Assembly: GCF_050587365.1 (NCBI RefSeq)
Contig: NZ_JBOBFV010000002.1
Coordinates: 310,001-374,000, forward strand
DNA: 64,000 nucleotides
Reading direction: 5' to 3'
Origin: Plantibacter auratus
GTDB taxonomy: Bacteria; Actinomycetota; Actinomycetes; Actinomycetales; Microbacteriaceae
Part shown: piece by piece, positions 17,208-25,440 of the stretch
Layout of the letters: each line of letters starts with the position of its first letter
Numbering within the stretch: the stretch's first letter is position 1
Position numbers and translations under genes: made by a program
The notes under the pieces: model-generated
Told to the model about the DNA's origin: nothing
What the model saw: only the letters and a program-made list of their open reading frames with translations
Database searches by the model: none

Positions 17208-18191
17208 TCAGGACTCCATCTGGCGGGTGCGGGGGTCGAGCACCGCGTAGGCGACGTCGGCCAGGATGTTCGCGACGAGGACGGTGAGCGTGATGACGAG
17301 GAAGAGCCCCTGCATGAGCGGGTAGTCCTTCGCCGTCGTGGCGTCGAGCAGGAGCTTGCCGACGCCCGGGTAGGAGAAGACCATCTCCATGACGATCGTG
17401 CCGCCGACGATGAAGCCGAGCGACAGGGCGAAGCTCGACAGCTGCGGCAGCATCGCGTTGCGCGCCGCGTAGTCGACGAGCACCCGACTGGTCGGCAGGC
17501 CCTTCGCCTGGGCGACGGTCACGTAGTCCTCGTCGAGGACGGTGACCATCATGTTGCGCATGCCGAGGATCCAGCCGCCGAGCGAGGCGAGCACGATCGT
17601 CGCCGCCGGGAGGAAGCCGTGCGCGATCACCTGCCCGATGAAGTCGAGCGAGAACTCCGGCCTCGACCCCTTGCCGTAGGCGTGGGAGGCGGGGAACCAG
17701 CCGAGGAGGGTGGAGAACACCGCGATCGCGATGAGGCCCATCCAGAAGTACGGCACCGTCGAGAAGAAGGTGGACAGCGGGACGATGAAGTCCGCCTTGC
17801 TGCCGCGTCGCCACCCGATGAGGGCGCCGATGGACGTGCCGAGGACGAACGACAGGATCGTCGCGATCCCGACGAGGCCCACGGTCCAGGGCAGAGCGGC
17901 GGCGATCACGTCCGTGACCGGGGCGAGGCCCTTCGAGAAGGACCGTCCGAGGTCGCCCGAGAAGAGCAACCGCCAGTAATCGAGGTACTGCTCGAGCATC
18001 GACTTGTCGGCGTCGAGTCCGAACAGGGTGCGGAGCGAGTCCGCCGCCTCGGGGCTGATGCGGCCCTGGTTCTTCGCGATGTACGCCGACACCGGGTCGC
18101 CCTTGAGCATCCGCGGCAGGAAGAAGTTGATCGTGATCGCGGCCCACGCGGTGAACGCGTAGAAGGCGGCGCGACGAAGGAAGAAGGTCAT
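17208..18191 (-). CDS. ABC transporter permease, DppB/OppB type
   Basis: 327 residues. It starts FFLRRAAFYAFTAWAAITINFFLPRMLKGDP, the DppB N-terminal pattern, and carries the permease domain with an EAA-like loop at YVTVAQAKGLPTSRVLVDYAARNAMLP and a closing FSYPGVGKLLLDATTAKDYPL segment. Membrane subunit of the glycoside importer, paired with the DppC-type protein. Start overlaps the preceding ATPase stop (ATGA at 18188-18191). Confidence 0.9.
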   Translation of the reverse strand: MTFFLRRAAFYAFTAWAAITINFFLPRMLKGDPVSAYIAKNQGRISPEAADSLRTLFGLDADKSMLEQYLDYWRLLFSGDLGRSFSKGLAPVTDVIAAALPWTVGLVGIATILSFVLGTSIGALIGWRRGSKADFIVPLSTFFSTVPYFWMGLIAIAVFSTLLGWFPASHAYGKGSRPEFSLDFIGQVIAHGFLPAATIVLASLGGWILGMRNMMVTVLDEDYVTVAQAKGLPTSRVLVDYAARNAMLPQLSSFALSLGFIVGGTIVMEMVFSYPGVGKLLLDATTAKDYPLMQGLFLVITLTVLVANILADVAYAVLDPRTRQMES

Positions 18192-18985
18192 GCGATGGTC
18201 TCCGTTCCCGCGAAGTGGCGGTCGGGGTCGGGCGACGCGTTGCGGAGGGCGAGCGTGTAGGGGTGCTGCGGGCGGAGGATCACGTCGTCGGCCGGGCCCC
18301 GCTCGACCACCTCGCCGTGGTGCAGGACCATGATCTCGTCGCTGAAGTGCCGCGCGGTCGCGAGGTCGTGCGTGATGTAGAGCACGCCGAGTTGCGACTC
18401 GCGCTGCAGCTCGGCCAGGAGGTTGAGGACACCCAGCCGGATGGAGACGTCGAGCATCGAGACCGGCTCGTCGGCGATGAGGAGGGACGGACGCGACGCG
18501 AGTGCGCGGGCGATGGCGACCCGCTGGCGCTGACCGCCGGACAGTTCGTGGGGCCGGCGGTCGATCGTGCCGGCCGGGTCGAGCTGCACGCGCTCGAGGA
18601 GGCGGTGCACCTCGTCCTCGACCTCGGCCTCGGGGACGACGTGGTCGAGGCGCAGCGGTCGCTCCAGGTGGTGACGGATCGTGTGCGACGGGTTCAGCGA
18701 GGCGAACGGGTCCTGGAAGACCATGCGGACCTGCTGGCGGTAGCGGCGGAGTGCACGACCACGACGCGGGATGGCCTTGCCGTCGAGCAGGATGTCGCCG
18801 CTCGTCGCGCGCTCCAACTGGGTGAGGATCTTCGCGATGGTCGACTTGCCACTGCCGGACTGTCCGACGAGGGCGAGCGTCTGGCCGGACCGCAGGGTGA
18901 AACTGACGTCGTCGAGCGCGAGCATGTGGCCGGAACCACGGACCCGGTAGCGCTTCGAGACGTGCGAGAACTCGAGGGTGGTCAT
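18188..18985 (-). CDS. ABC transporter ATP-binding protein, DppF/OppF type
   Basis: 265 residues: Walker A GQSGSGKST near residue 40, LSGGQRQRVAIARAL signature, Walker B LLIADEP, and the H-loop TH in VLYITHD. The C-terminal PYTLALRNASPDPD corresponds to the short oligopeptide-type C-terminal region. It energises the glycoside importer together with the upstream ATPase and overlaps it by 4 bases (18982-18985). Confidence 0.9.
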   Translation of the reverse strand: MTTLEFSHVSKRYRVRGSGHMLALDDVSFTLRSGQTLALVGQSGSGKSTIAKILTQLERATSGDILLDGKAIPRRGRALRRYRQQVRMVFQDPFASLNPSHTIRHHLERPLRLDHVVPEAEVEDEVHRLLERVQLDPAGTIDRRPHELSGGQRQRVAIARALASRPSLLIADEPVSMLDVSIRLGVLNLLAELQRESQLGVLYITHDLATARHFSDEIMVLHHGEVVERGPADDVILRPQHPYTLALRNASPDPDRHFAGTETIA

Positions 18986-19854
18986 GCGGTCACTCCTGCC
19001 TGGGTGGCCGACGTGGCGCCACCGGTCCCACGGACGAAGTCGCCGCGCTCGCCGGTGAGGCTCGGGAAGGACGCGAGCAGCTTCCGCGTGTACGGGTCCT
19101 TCGCCTGTCGGTAGATGCGTTCCGCCGTGTCGATCTCGACGAGCCGGCCGGCACGCATGACGGCGATGCGGTCGGAGATCTCGAGGAGCAGCGGGAGGTC
19201 GTGGGTGATGAAGATGACCGAGAACCCGAACTCGGTGCGGAGCTCGGAGATCTGTTGGAGGATCTCGCGCTGCACGAGCACGTCGAGCGCGGTGGTCGGC
19301 TCGTCCATGATCATCAACTGCGGCTTCAGGGCGAGCGCCATCGCGATCATGACCCGCTGACGCATGCCGCCGGAGAGCTCGTGGGGGTAGGACTTCAGGC
19401 GGTCGCGGCCGACCCCGACGATGTCGAGCAGCTTGCCCGCCTCCTCACGGCGTTCGGCGCGGGACATGCCTCGGCGGTGCGTGGTGAAGACGTCGTCGAG
19501 CTGCCGCCCGATGGAGGTGACCGGGTTGAGGGCGTTCATCGCTCCCTGGAACACCATGGAGGCCTTGTCCCAGCGGAACGCGCGCATCTCCTCCTCGCCG
19601 AGCCGGCCGAGGTCGATGTCCTCGCCGGACTCGTCGTGGAAGACGGCGGTCCCGCCCGTGATGACCGCCGGTGGTTTGAGGAGCCGTTGCAGGCCGTAGG
19701 CGAGGGTGGTCTTGCCGCAGCCGGACTCGCCGGCCAGGCCGAGGATCTCGCCGCGGCCGAGGGTGAGCGAGACGTCGCGCACGGCTTCGACGGGTGGTTC
19801 CACGTCGTAGGTGACGCTGAAGGAGGACACCGTCAGCAGGTCGTCGTTGGTCAC
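18982..19854 (-). CDS. ABC transporter ATP-binding protein, DppD/OppD type
   Basis: 290 residues: Walker A GESGCGKTT, signature LSGGMRQRVMIAMAL, Walker B MIMDEPTTALD, H-loop in FITHD, then the OppD C-terminal region (YTRKLLASFPSLTGERG). It follows the lipoprotein gene by 74 bases, so the operon probably reads from the promoter at about 21.6 kb through the GH3 gene. Confidence 0.9.
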   Translation of the reverse strand: MTNDDLLTVSSFSVTYDVEPPVEAVRDVSLTLGRGEILGLAGESGCGKTTLAYGLQRLLKPPAVITGGTAVFHDESGEDIDLGRLGEEEMRAFRWDKASMVFQGAMNALNPVTSIGRQLDDVFTTHRRGMSRAERREEAGKLLDIVGVGRDRLKSYPHELSGGMRQRVMIAMALALKPQLMIMDEPTTALDVLVQREILQQISELRTEFGFSVIFITHDLPLLLEISDRIAVMRAGRLVEIDTAERIYRQAKDPYTRKLLASFPSLTGERGDFVRGTGGATSATQAGVTA

Positions 19855-19928
19855 TGCATGAGTCCGTTCTGTGCTGATGAAGAGGGTGCGGGGCGAGCCG
19901 AAGCCCGCCCCGCTGGATGACTCCGTGC

Positions 19929-21587
19929 CTACTTCGCGGCCTTGAGCTGCGTGAGGATGTAGACCGCGGTCGGCTGCGTCGGGTCGGCGGGCGCGTAGGG
20001 GTCGTCCTCGCTCGGCCAGCCGGTGTAGTTCCGCGTGTTGTACGAACCGATGAACGGGCGCGTGCCGATCGGCATGGCCGGGACGTCGGAGACGAACAGC
20101 TTCTGTACGGTCTCGAGGGCGGCTGCGCGTGTGGCGTCGTCCGTCGCGTTGGCGTAGGCGGCGAGCGCCGCGGTAGCCTCCGGGCTGTCGTACCGACCGA
20201 AGTTGAAGTCGGCCGCCTCACCCTCGGCGACGAGCCAGCGGCCGTCCATGATGTCGGAGTACAGGTCGTACGGCGTCGCGCCGGTGTCGGTCCAGTGCAG
20301 GATGGCCTGGAAGTCGCCGTCCGACTTCGCCGCCCACCAGGTGTCCTGGTCGGGGGTGTCGACCGTGGCGGTGACGCCCAGCGTCTTGACCGAGTCGGCG
20401 ATGAGACTGATGCCGGTCACGTAGTCGTTCCAGCCCTGCGGCACCGACAGCGTGAAGGTGACGGCCTCGCCGGACGGGTCGGTGAGGACGTCGTCCTCCC
20501 AGGTGTAGCCGGCGTCGGTCAGGACCTGCTTCGCGGCCTTCGCGTCGACGGTGTAGTCCTCGCCCTCGAACTCGGAGGCGATGAACGCGTCACCCGCCGG
20601 GGTCGGGAGGCCGGTCACCGAGCTGAGCTCGGGGACGCCGCCTTCACGGGCGATCTGCTGGTGCTGCTCGCGGTCGATGACGAGGTTGACCGCCTGGCGG
20701 AACGCGGGGTCGTTGAACGGCTTCGTCTGGGTGTTCACGAACATCGCGTCGACGGCGAGACCGGCGGCCGCCCAGTAGACGTTGTGCTCCTTGTCCTTGT
20801 CGAGGTACGCGGACTGCACGTTCGGGATGAAGGCCTGCGCCCAGTCGGCGTCGCCGTTCGCGAGGGCGGTGGTGAGGGCCGTGTTGTCGTTGTACGACAC
20901 GTAGTAGAGCGTCGGCACGGCCGGCTGCTCACCCCAGTAGTCGTCGCGGGCGGAGAGTTCGACGCTCTCGGTGCTGAAGCTCGTGAGCGTGTACGGGCCG
21001 GTGCCGACGGGCTCCGGGTTCTCGAAGGTGGCGGGGTCGTCGACGGACTCCCACACGTGCTTCGGGACGATCTGCTTGAGGAGCACCTTGTCCTGCTTCA
21101 CGAACATCGGGTTCGTGAACGACAGGGTGACGGTGTCGCCTTCGGTCGCCACCGTGGTGAGGCCGAGGGCCGAGTTGTCGAGTTCGGGGTGGTCGATGAA
21201 CTGCTGGAAGGTGAACGCGATGTCGTCGGCGCTGAACGCCTCGCCGTCGTTCCAGGTGACACCGTCGCGGGCGGTCAGCGCGACGGAGGTGTAGTCGTCG
21301 GACCAGGCGATCTCGGACGCGAGCCAGGGCTTCACCTCCGCGCTCGGGTCGACGAGGTTGACGATCGCGAGCGGCTCCAGGATCGCGTTGATGTAGCCGA
21401 GCTTCATGGCGGACGAGTCGCCGACGTAGGGGTTGTTGGACTCGGTGGCGATCGAGCCGTCCGGCTTCGCGATCGTCAGGGCGGCGCCGCTCTCGGGGCC
21501 GTCGCTCGACCCGCCGCCACCGGTGCATCCGGTGAGCAGCAGGGCTGTGGCCGCGAACGCGGCCAGCAGTGGGGTTCTCAGCTTCAT
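19929..21587 (-). CDS. ABC transporter substrate-binding lipoprotein, family 5 (Opp/Dpp type)
   Basis: 552 residues from MKLRTPLLAAFAATALLLTG; lipobox LTGC with Cys21 as the lipidated residue. Family 5 features follow: a long mature region with EAFSADDIAFTFQQFID, WNDGEAF, and DNTALTTALANGDADWAQAF. Family 5 proteins bind peptides, nickel or, in several actinobacteria and Thermotoga, oligosaccharides; the operon context with GH3 favours a beta-glycoside. First gene of a six-gene operon; the start lies 58 bases from the TetR-type palindrome. Confidence 0.9.
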   Translation of the reverse strand: MKLRTPLLAAFAATALLLTGCTGGGGSSDGPESGAALTIAKPDGSIATESNNPYVGDSSAMKLGYINAILEPLAIVNLVDPSAEVKPWLASEIAWSDDYTSVALTARDGVTWNDGEAFSADDIAFTFQQFIDHPELDNSALGLTTVATEGDTVTLSFTNPMFVKQDKVLLKQIVPKHVWESVDDPATFENPEPVGTGPYTLTSFSTESVELSARDDYWGEQPAVPTLYYVSYNDNTALTTALANGDADWAQAFIPNVQSAYLDKDKEHNVYWAAAGLAVDAMFVNTQTKPFNDPAFRQAVNLVIDREQHQQIAREGGVPELSSVTGLPTPAGDAFIASEFEGEDYTVDAKAAKQVLTDAGYTWEDDVLTDPSGEAVTFTLSVPQGWNDYVTGISLIADSVKTLGVTATVDTPDQDTWWAAKSDGDFQAILHWTDTGATPYDLYSDIMDGRWLVAEGEAADFNFGRYDSPEATAALAAYANATDDATRAAALETVQKLFVSDVPAMPIGTRPFIGSYNTRNYTGWPSEDDPYAPADPTQPTAVYILTQLKAAK

Positions 21588-21645
21588 CGCTTTCTCCTCT
21601 TGGGTGTGCGCTGCGGCAGTGCGGCGCAAGTCGGGATTCGGTGAT

Positions 21646-21669
21646 AACTTACTGACCATTCAGTAAGTT
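21646..21669. promoter_or_regulatory. TetR-type operator palindrome between divergent glycoside operon and regulator
   Basis: A perfect 10-bp inverted repeat, AACTTACTGA (21646-21655) and TCAGTAAGTT (21660-21669), with a 4-base spacer CCAT, centred in the 132-base gap between the lipoprotein gene and the divergent TetR gene. It is AT-rich in a GC-rich region. The location and symmetry are typical of a TetR-family autoregulatory operator. It could repress both promoters. Confidence 0.82.
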
Positions 21670-21719
21670 GGCAAGCGCGGTAGTGTCGGGCGCATCGAGG
21701 CCCCCGCGGAACGGACACC

Positions 21720-22367
21720 ATGAGCACGGTGAAACGACAGAACACGGCGAAACGACCAGCCCAGCCACGCCCGGCGACTGTGGCGAGACGAGCCGAGGTC
21801 GTCCGCTCCGCGCTCGACGTCTTCGGCGCCAAGGGGTACGCGAACGGCACCCTCATCGACATCGCCGAGCTCGTCGACATGACGCCGGCGGGCATCCTGC
21901 ACCACTTCGGTTCGAAGGACCAGCTCCTCCTCGAGGTGCTCAGCTACCGCGACGCGACGGATGTGCAGGACCTCGACGACCAGCACATCCCCGGCGGTAT
22001 CGACCTGTTCAAGCACCTGATCCGCACCGCAGCCGCGAACGCGCAGCGTGCCGGGATCGTGCAGGCGTTCGTCGTCCTGTCGGCGGAGTCGGTGACCGAG
22101 GACCACCCGGCCAGGCACTACTTCGACGACCGCTACCGGACCCTCCGGCGCGAGATCGCGGAGGCGTTCGAGGTGGTGTGCACCGAGCGGGGCGTGGATG
22201 CGCCCGAGACGATCCACCGCGCGGCGGCGTCCATCCTGGCGGTCATGGACGGCCTGCAGGTGCAGTGGCTCATCGACCCTGCGGACGTCGACCTCGCCGA
22301 GACGAGCGAGTACGCGATCCGGGTCATCGTCGAGTCGGTGCTCGGGCCGGGCGCGCTGGACGGCTGA
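21720..22367 (+). CDS. TetR/AcrR family transcriptional regulator
   Basis: 215 residues. The N-terminal HTH (RRAEVVRSALDVFGAKGYANGTLIDIAELVDMTPAGILHHF, about residues 22-65) is followed by a helical ligand-binding domain that ends with IIVESVLGPG-like residues. It is divergent from the ABC/GH3 operon and very probably regulates it through the palindrome at 21646-21669. The inducer would be expected to be a glycoside or derivative, though TetR proteins for sugar uptake are less common than LacI ones. Confidence 0.9.
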   Translation: MSTVKRQNTAKRPAQPRPATVARRAEVVRSALDVFGAKGYANGTLIDIAELVDMTPAGILHHFGSKDQLLLEVLSYRDATDVQDLDDQHIPGGIDLFKHLIRTAAANAQRAGIVQAFVVLSAESVTEDHPARHYFDDRYRTLRREIAEAFEVVCTERGVDAPETIHRAAASILAVMDGLQVQWLIDPADVDLAETSEYAIRVIVESVLGPGALDG

Positions 22368-22421
22368 GTCGCCCGGATCGGTCGGTTTTCGGGCTGTTTT
22401 CGAGCACTTCCGGGCGACTCA
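22365..22421. terminator. Hairpin overlapping the TetR stop codon
   Basis: Perfect 13-bp arms TGAGTCGCCCGGA (22365-22377) and TCCGGGCGACTCA (22409-22421) enclose a 31-base loop rich in T (GGTTTTCGGGCTGTTTTCG). The first arm begins at the stop codon. Probably a factor-independent terminator; the long loop is unusual. Confidence 0.6.
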
Positions 22422-22509
22422 GTGGGCCGAGCAGGATTCGAGAAGCGCCGTGGGGCTCGCGGGTCTACCGTGAGAGGCGGACCACAGCCCCGAACGGAAG
22501 GACGCCGAC

Positions 22510-22941
22510 ATGGCCGAGAAGCAGTCGAGCACGAAGAGCGGATTCAGCGCCGAGGAGCGCGCGGCGATGAAGGAGCGCGCCAAGGAGCTGAAGGCGGCCG
22601 CGAGTCGCGAGGAGGCTCTGCAGGCCGTCGTCGACGCGATCGCGGACATGGAGGACGCCGACCGCGCGATCGCCGAGCCGTTGCATGAGCTGATCATGGG
22701 CGGCGACTCCGGCCTCGCGGCCAAGACCTGGTACGGCATGCCCGCCTACGTCGGTGCCGACGGTAAGGCGGTCGTGTTCTTCCAGGCGGCGGCGAAGTTC
22801 AAGGCGCGCTACGCGACCATCGGGTTCAACGACTCCGCGAAGCTCGACGACGGCGACCTGTGGCCGACCGCCTTCGGGGTCACCGCGTGGAACGACGCCG
22901 TCGCGAAGCGCATCGCGGACCTGCTCGCCCGGGCCGTCTGA
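22510..22941 (+). CDS. DUF1801/YdhG-like iron chaperone-fold protein
   Basis: 143 residues, ATG at 22510 after a GGAAGGA site. The C-terminal two-thirds (TWYGMPAYVGADGKAVVFFQAAAKFKARYATIGF, then DDGDLWPTAFGV) matches the DUF1801 fold related to frataxin-like YdhG proteins. The first 55 residues are charged and helical. The biochemical function is uncertain. A repeat array begins right after its stop. Confidence 0.72.
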   Translation: MAEKQSSTKSGFSAEERAAMKERAKELKAAASREEALQAVVDAIADMEDADRAIAEPLHELIMGGDSGLAAKTWYGMPAYVGADGKAVVFFQAAAKFKARYATIGFNDSAKLDDGDLWPTAFGVTAWNDAVAKRIADLLARAV

Positions 22942-22979
22942 CCCCGTCCGGCCAATGGGCCGGGCGCCGGTCGAGCGCC

Positions 22980-23553
22980 GGCCCCTGAGCCGGTCGCCAG
23001 TCGACCCCCGGTCCCTGAGCCTGTCGAAGGGCACACGGACCCGCGAATCGGGCGTCCTTCCCCGGTCCCTAAGCCTGTCGGAGGGCCCACGAGCGGCTCC
23101 ACGAACCCCGCACCCTTCCCCCGTTCCCTGAGCCTGTCGAAGGGCACACGAAGACCCTCCACGAATCCGGCACGCCTCCACCGGTCCCTGAGCCTGTCGA
23201 AGGGCACACGGGGGACCTCCCGCTCCGGTGATCTTCTCCCGGTCCCTGAGCTTGTCGAAGGGTCCACGAGGGACCTCCTGCTCCGGTGATCCCGTCCCGG
23301 TCCCTGAGCCTGTCGAAGGGCCCACGGAAGACTCTGCTAATCCGGGTGCCCTTCCTCCGGCCCCTGACCCAGTCGAAGGGCCCACGACCTCGACAATCCG
23401 GCGGACCCCTTCCGGCCCCTGAGCCTGTCGAAGGGCACACGAGGAACCCCAGGAATCCGGCGCCCTTCCACCGGTCCCTGACCCTGTCGAAGGGCCCACA
23501 GAATACCCCGCCAATCCGGCCAACCTCCCCCGGTCCCTGAGCTTGTCGAAGGG
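22980..23553 (+). repeat. Array A: ten same-orientation repeats with ~58-bp period
   Basis: Ten copies of a 22-bp element with core GTCCCTGAGCCTGTCGAAGG begin at 23010, 23064, 23123, 23183, 23241, 23299, 23359, 23414, 23473 and 23532, preceded by a degenerate half copy at 22980. The period is 54-60 bases. The 32-38-base linkers are themselves related (several carry AATCCGG followed by CCCTTCC), so the unit is the whole ~58 bp. All copies read the same way. No gene is seen in the 680 bases between the DUF1801 and HNH genes. Confidence 0.9.
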
Positions 23554-23624
23554 TCCACGAGCACCTTCCACAACTATGCCAACTCAGCATCTGGAATGTC
23601 AGTGGTCCATGGTGGACTTGTTCC

Positions 23625-24896
23625 ATGACCGAGACCACCGCCTCCGCAGTTCGAGCTGGTGACGAGTACGCCGCGCAGTTGGCGGAGTTCTCGGATGCCT
23701 TCGCGGACATCCACCGCCGCCGCGCGGCTCTGGACGCCGAGGAGGCCCGGCTCCTCGCCCGCTCTGCCGCCTACGCGGACGCCTTCGCCGACGCCACGGT
23801 CCCGGCGATCTTCCCGCCGGCCGAGCGCCTTGCGCTCTCCCGCCGCTCCACCTGCGCGGCCCTCGCCATGGCGACCCGAACGCCTGAGCAGACGGTCCAG
23901 CGGGCGACGAACGACGCGGAACGCCTCGTCAATGAAGCCCCAGCAGTGCTCGAGTCGCTCGAGGCCGGGCGCATCTCGGCCCGGCACGCGCAGACGATCA
24001 TCGACCAACTCAGTGACGTGCCGATCGCTGGGCGGGCAGCGTTCCTCGCGGAAGTCCTGCCGGTCGCCGAGCAGACGACCAACGCGAACCTCCGCAAGCG
24101 CGCCCGCACGCTCCGCGAGCGACTCCACCCCGAGTCCATCACCGCACGCGCCCGGCGGTCGGAGGCCGACCGCCGGGTCGAGTTCGAGCCCGCAGCCGAT
24201 GGCATGGCGTGGGTGCACCTCTTCACCACCGCCCCGATCGCCCAGGGGCTCGTCGAGCGGGTCGAAGCAGCGGCGGCGAAGTCGCGAGCAGCAGGAGATA
24301 CGCGCACCTGCGCACAACTGCAGGCCGACGCCCTAGCGGCGCTCGCGCTCACCGGCGTCACCCCGGAAGACGTCATGTCGAGCCCGGTCCTCCCGCACCC
24401 CATCGAGGTGCAGGAGCACATCAAGCCGACCGTGCAGATCACCGTCCCGGCGCTCACCATGGCCGGCGTCTCCGACGCACCCGGCATGCTCGACGGCTAC
24501 GGTCCGATCGACCCCGAGACCGCCGCCCGTATCGCGGTGAACGCCCCCAGCTTCACCCGGATCCTCGTCCAACCGGAAACGGGTGCGGTCCTCTCCGTCG
24601 GGCGCGGCCAGTACCGGGTCCCGGCCGACCTGCAACGGGCGGTCCGGCTGCGGGACGGCACTTGTCGGGCACCGGGCTGCGGCAGGCGCGCCAGGGCCTG
24701 CGATCTCGACCACTCGGTCGCCTGGGAAGACGGCGGGACGACAGGTGTCGGCAATCTTGCCTGCCTGTGTCGACATCACCACCGCATGAAGCACCTGCCC
24801 GGGTGGAACCTCGAACACGCACCCGGCGGGGTCCTCGACTGGACGACACCCGACGGGAAGCAGTATCGGACCGAACCCGATCCCGCACCGTTCTGA
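23625..24896 (+). CDS. DUF222 and HNH endonuclease domain protein (13E12 repeat family)
   Basis: 423 residues. Residues about 10-330 form the DUF222 helical domain (RTPEQTVQRATNDAERL, GRISARHAQTIIDQL). The C-terminus holds the HNH/McrA-like nuclease: CRAPGCGRRARACDLDHSVAWEDGG, then NLACLCRHHHRMKH, with two zinc Cys pairs and the catalytic DH. Members are abundant and multicopy in actinobacteria (REP13E12 in Mycobacterium tuberculosis), with no settled function. Here the gene is bracketed by repeat arrays on both sides, which is the notable point. Confidence 0.9.
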   Translation: MTETTASAVRAGDEYAAQLAEFSDAFADIHRRRAALDAEEARLLARSAAYADAFADATVPAIFPPAERLALSRRSTCAALAMATRTPEQTVQRATNDAERLVNEAPAVLESLEAGRISARHAQTIIDQLSDVPIAGRAAFLAEVLPVAEQTTNANLRKRARTLRERLHPESITARARRSEADRRVEFEPAADGMAWVHLFTTAPIAQGLVERVEAAAAKSRAAGDTRTCAQLQADALAALALTGVTPEDVMSSPVLPHPIEVQEHIKPTVQITVPALTMAGVSDAPGMLDGYGPIDPETAARIAVNAPSFTRILVQPETGAVLSVGRGQYRVPADLQRAVRLRDGTCRAPGCGRRARACDLDHSVAWEDGGTTGVGNLACLCRHHHRMKHLPGWNLEHAPGGVLDWTTPDGKQYRTEPDPAPF

Positions 24897-24904
24897 CCTC
24901 CGCC

Positions 24905-25377
24905 GGTCCCTGAGCCTGTCGAAGGGGTTCCTCGTGGGCACTTCGACAAGCTCAGTGACCGGAAGAGGCATGCCCGGAACGATGCGGCGTCCTCCGTGGG
25001 CACTTCGACGAGCTCAGTGACCGGCAGAAGTGCGCCCGAACCGTTTCGGTCCCTGAGCCTGTCGAAGGGCAGCCGCGCCGCGCCACCTCGGTCAACCGAA
25101 GAGGTTCACCCGGATGAACCCGGTCCCTGAGCCTGTCGAAGGGTCCTCCGAGGGCACTTCGACAGGCTCAGTGACCGGCAGAAGTGCGCCCGAACCGTTT
25201 CGGTCCCTGAGCCTGTCGAAGGGCAGCCGCGCCGCGCCACCTCGGTCAACCGAAGAGGTTCACCCGAATGCACCCGGCCCCTGAGCCTGTCGAGGGGTCC
25301 TTCGTGGGCACTTCGACAAGCTCAGTGACCGGAGGAGGTTCACCGGGAGTAATCCGGTCCCTGAGCCTGTCGAAGGG
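24905..25377. repeat. Array B: mixed-orientation repeats after the HNH gene
   Basis: Plus copies of the GTCCCTGAGCCTGTCGAAGG element start at 24905, 25048, 25122, 25202, 25276 and 25356; inverted copies (CACTTCGACAAGCTCAGTGA type) start at 24939, 25001, 25155 and 25309. Neighbouring plus and minus copies can fold into ~22-bp hairpins with 11-12-base loops. The ~540 bases between the HNH stop and the next gene hold no other feature. Confidence 0.9.
25012..25266. repeat. Perfect 101-bp direct repeat with 154-bp spacing
   Basis: Bases 25012-25112 and 25166-25266 are identical over 101 bp. Both contain an inverted half element, the segment GAAGTGCGCCCGAACCG, a plus element and the segment CTCGGTCAACCGAAGAGG. 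A third, diverged unit follows from about 25320 (CACGTCGGTCAACGG), so the array grew by tandem duplication of a ~154-bp unit, recently for the first two copies. Confidence 0.9.
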
Positions 25378-25440
25378 CAGCCGAGCCCAGTCACGTCGGT
25401 CAACGGGGAAGGTGCACGCGGGTGACTTCCAGCTTCTTCC

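Noticed and set aside
23010..23553. CRISPR array
   Set aside because: The 22-bp repeats and 32-38-base linkers look CRISPR-like, but linkers are related to each other, the repeat occurs in both orientations elsewhere, and no cas gene is present.
22465..23571. Minus-strand ORFs through array A (LRQAQGP or STGSGTG-rich)
   Set aside because: These are translations of the repeat and have no independent coding evidence.
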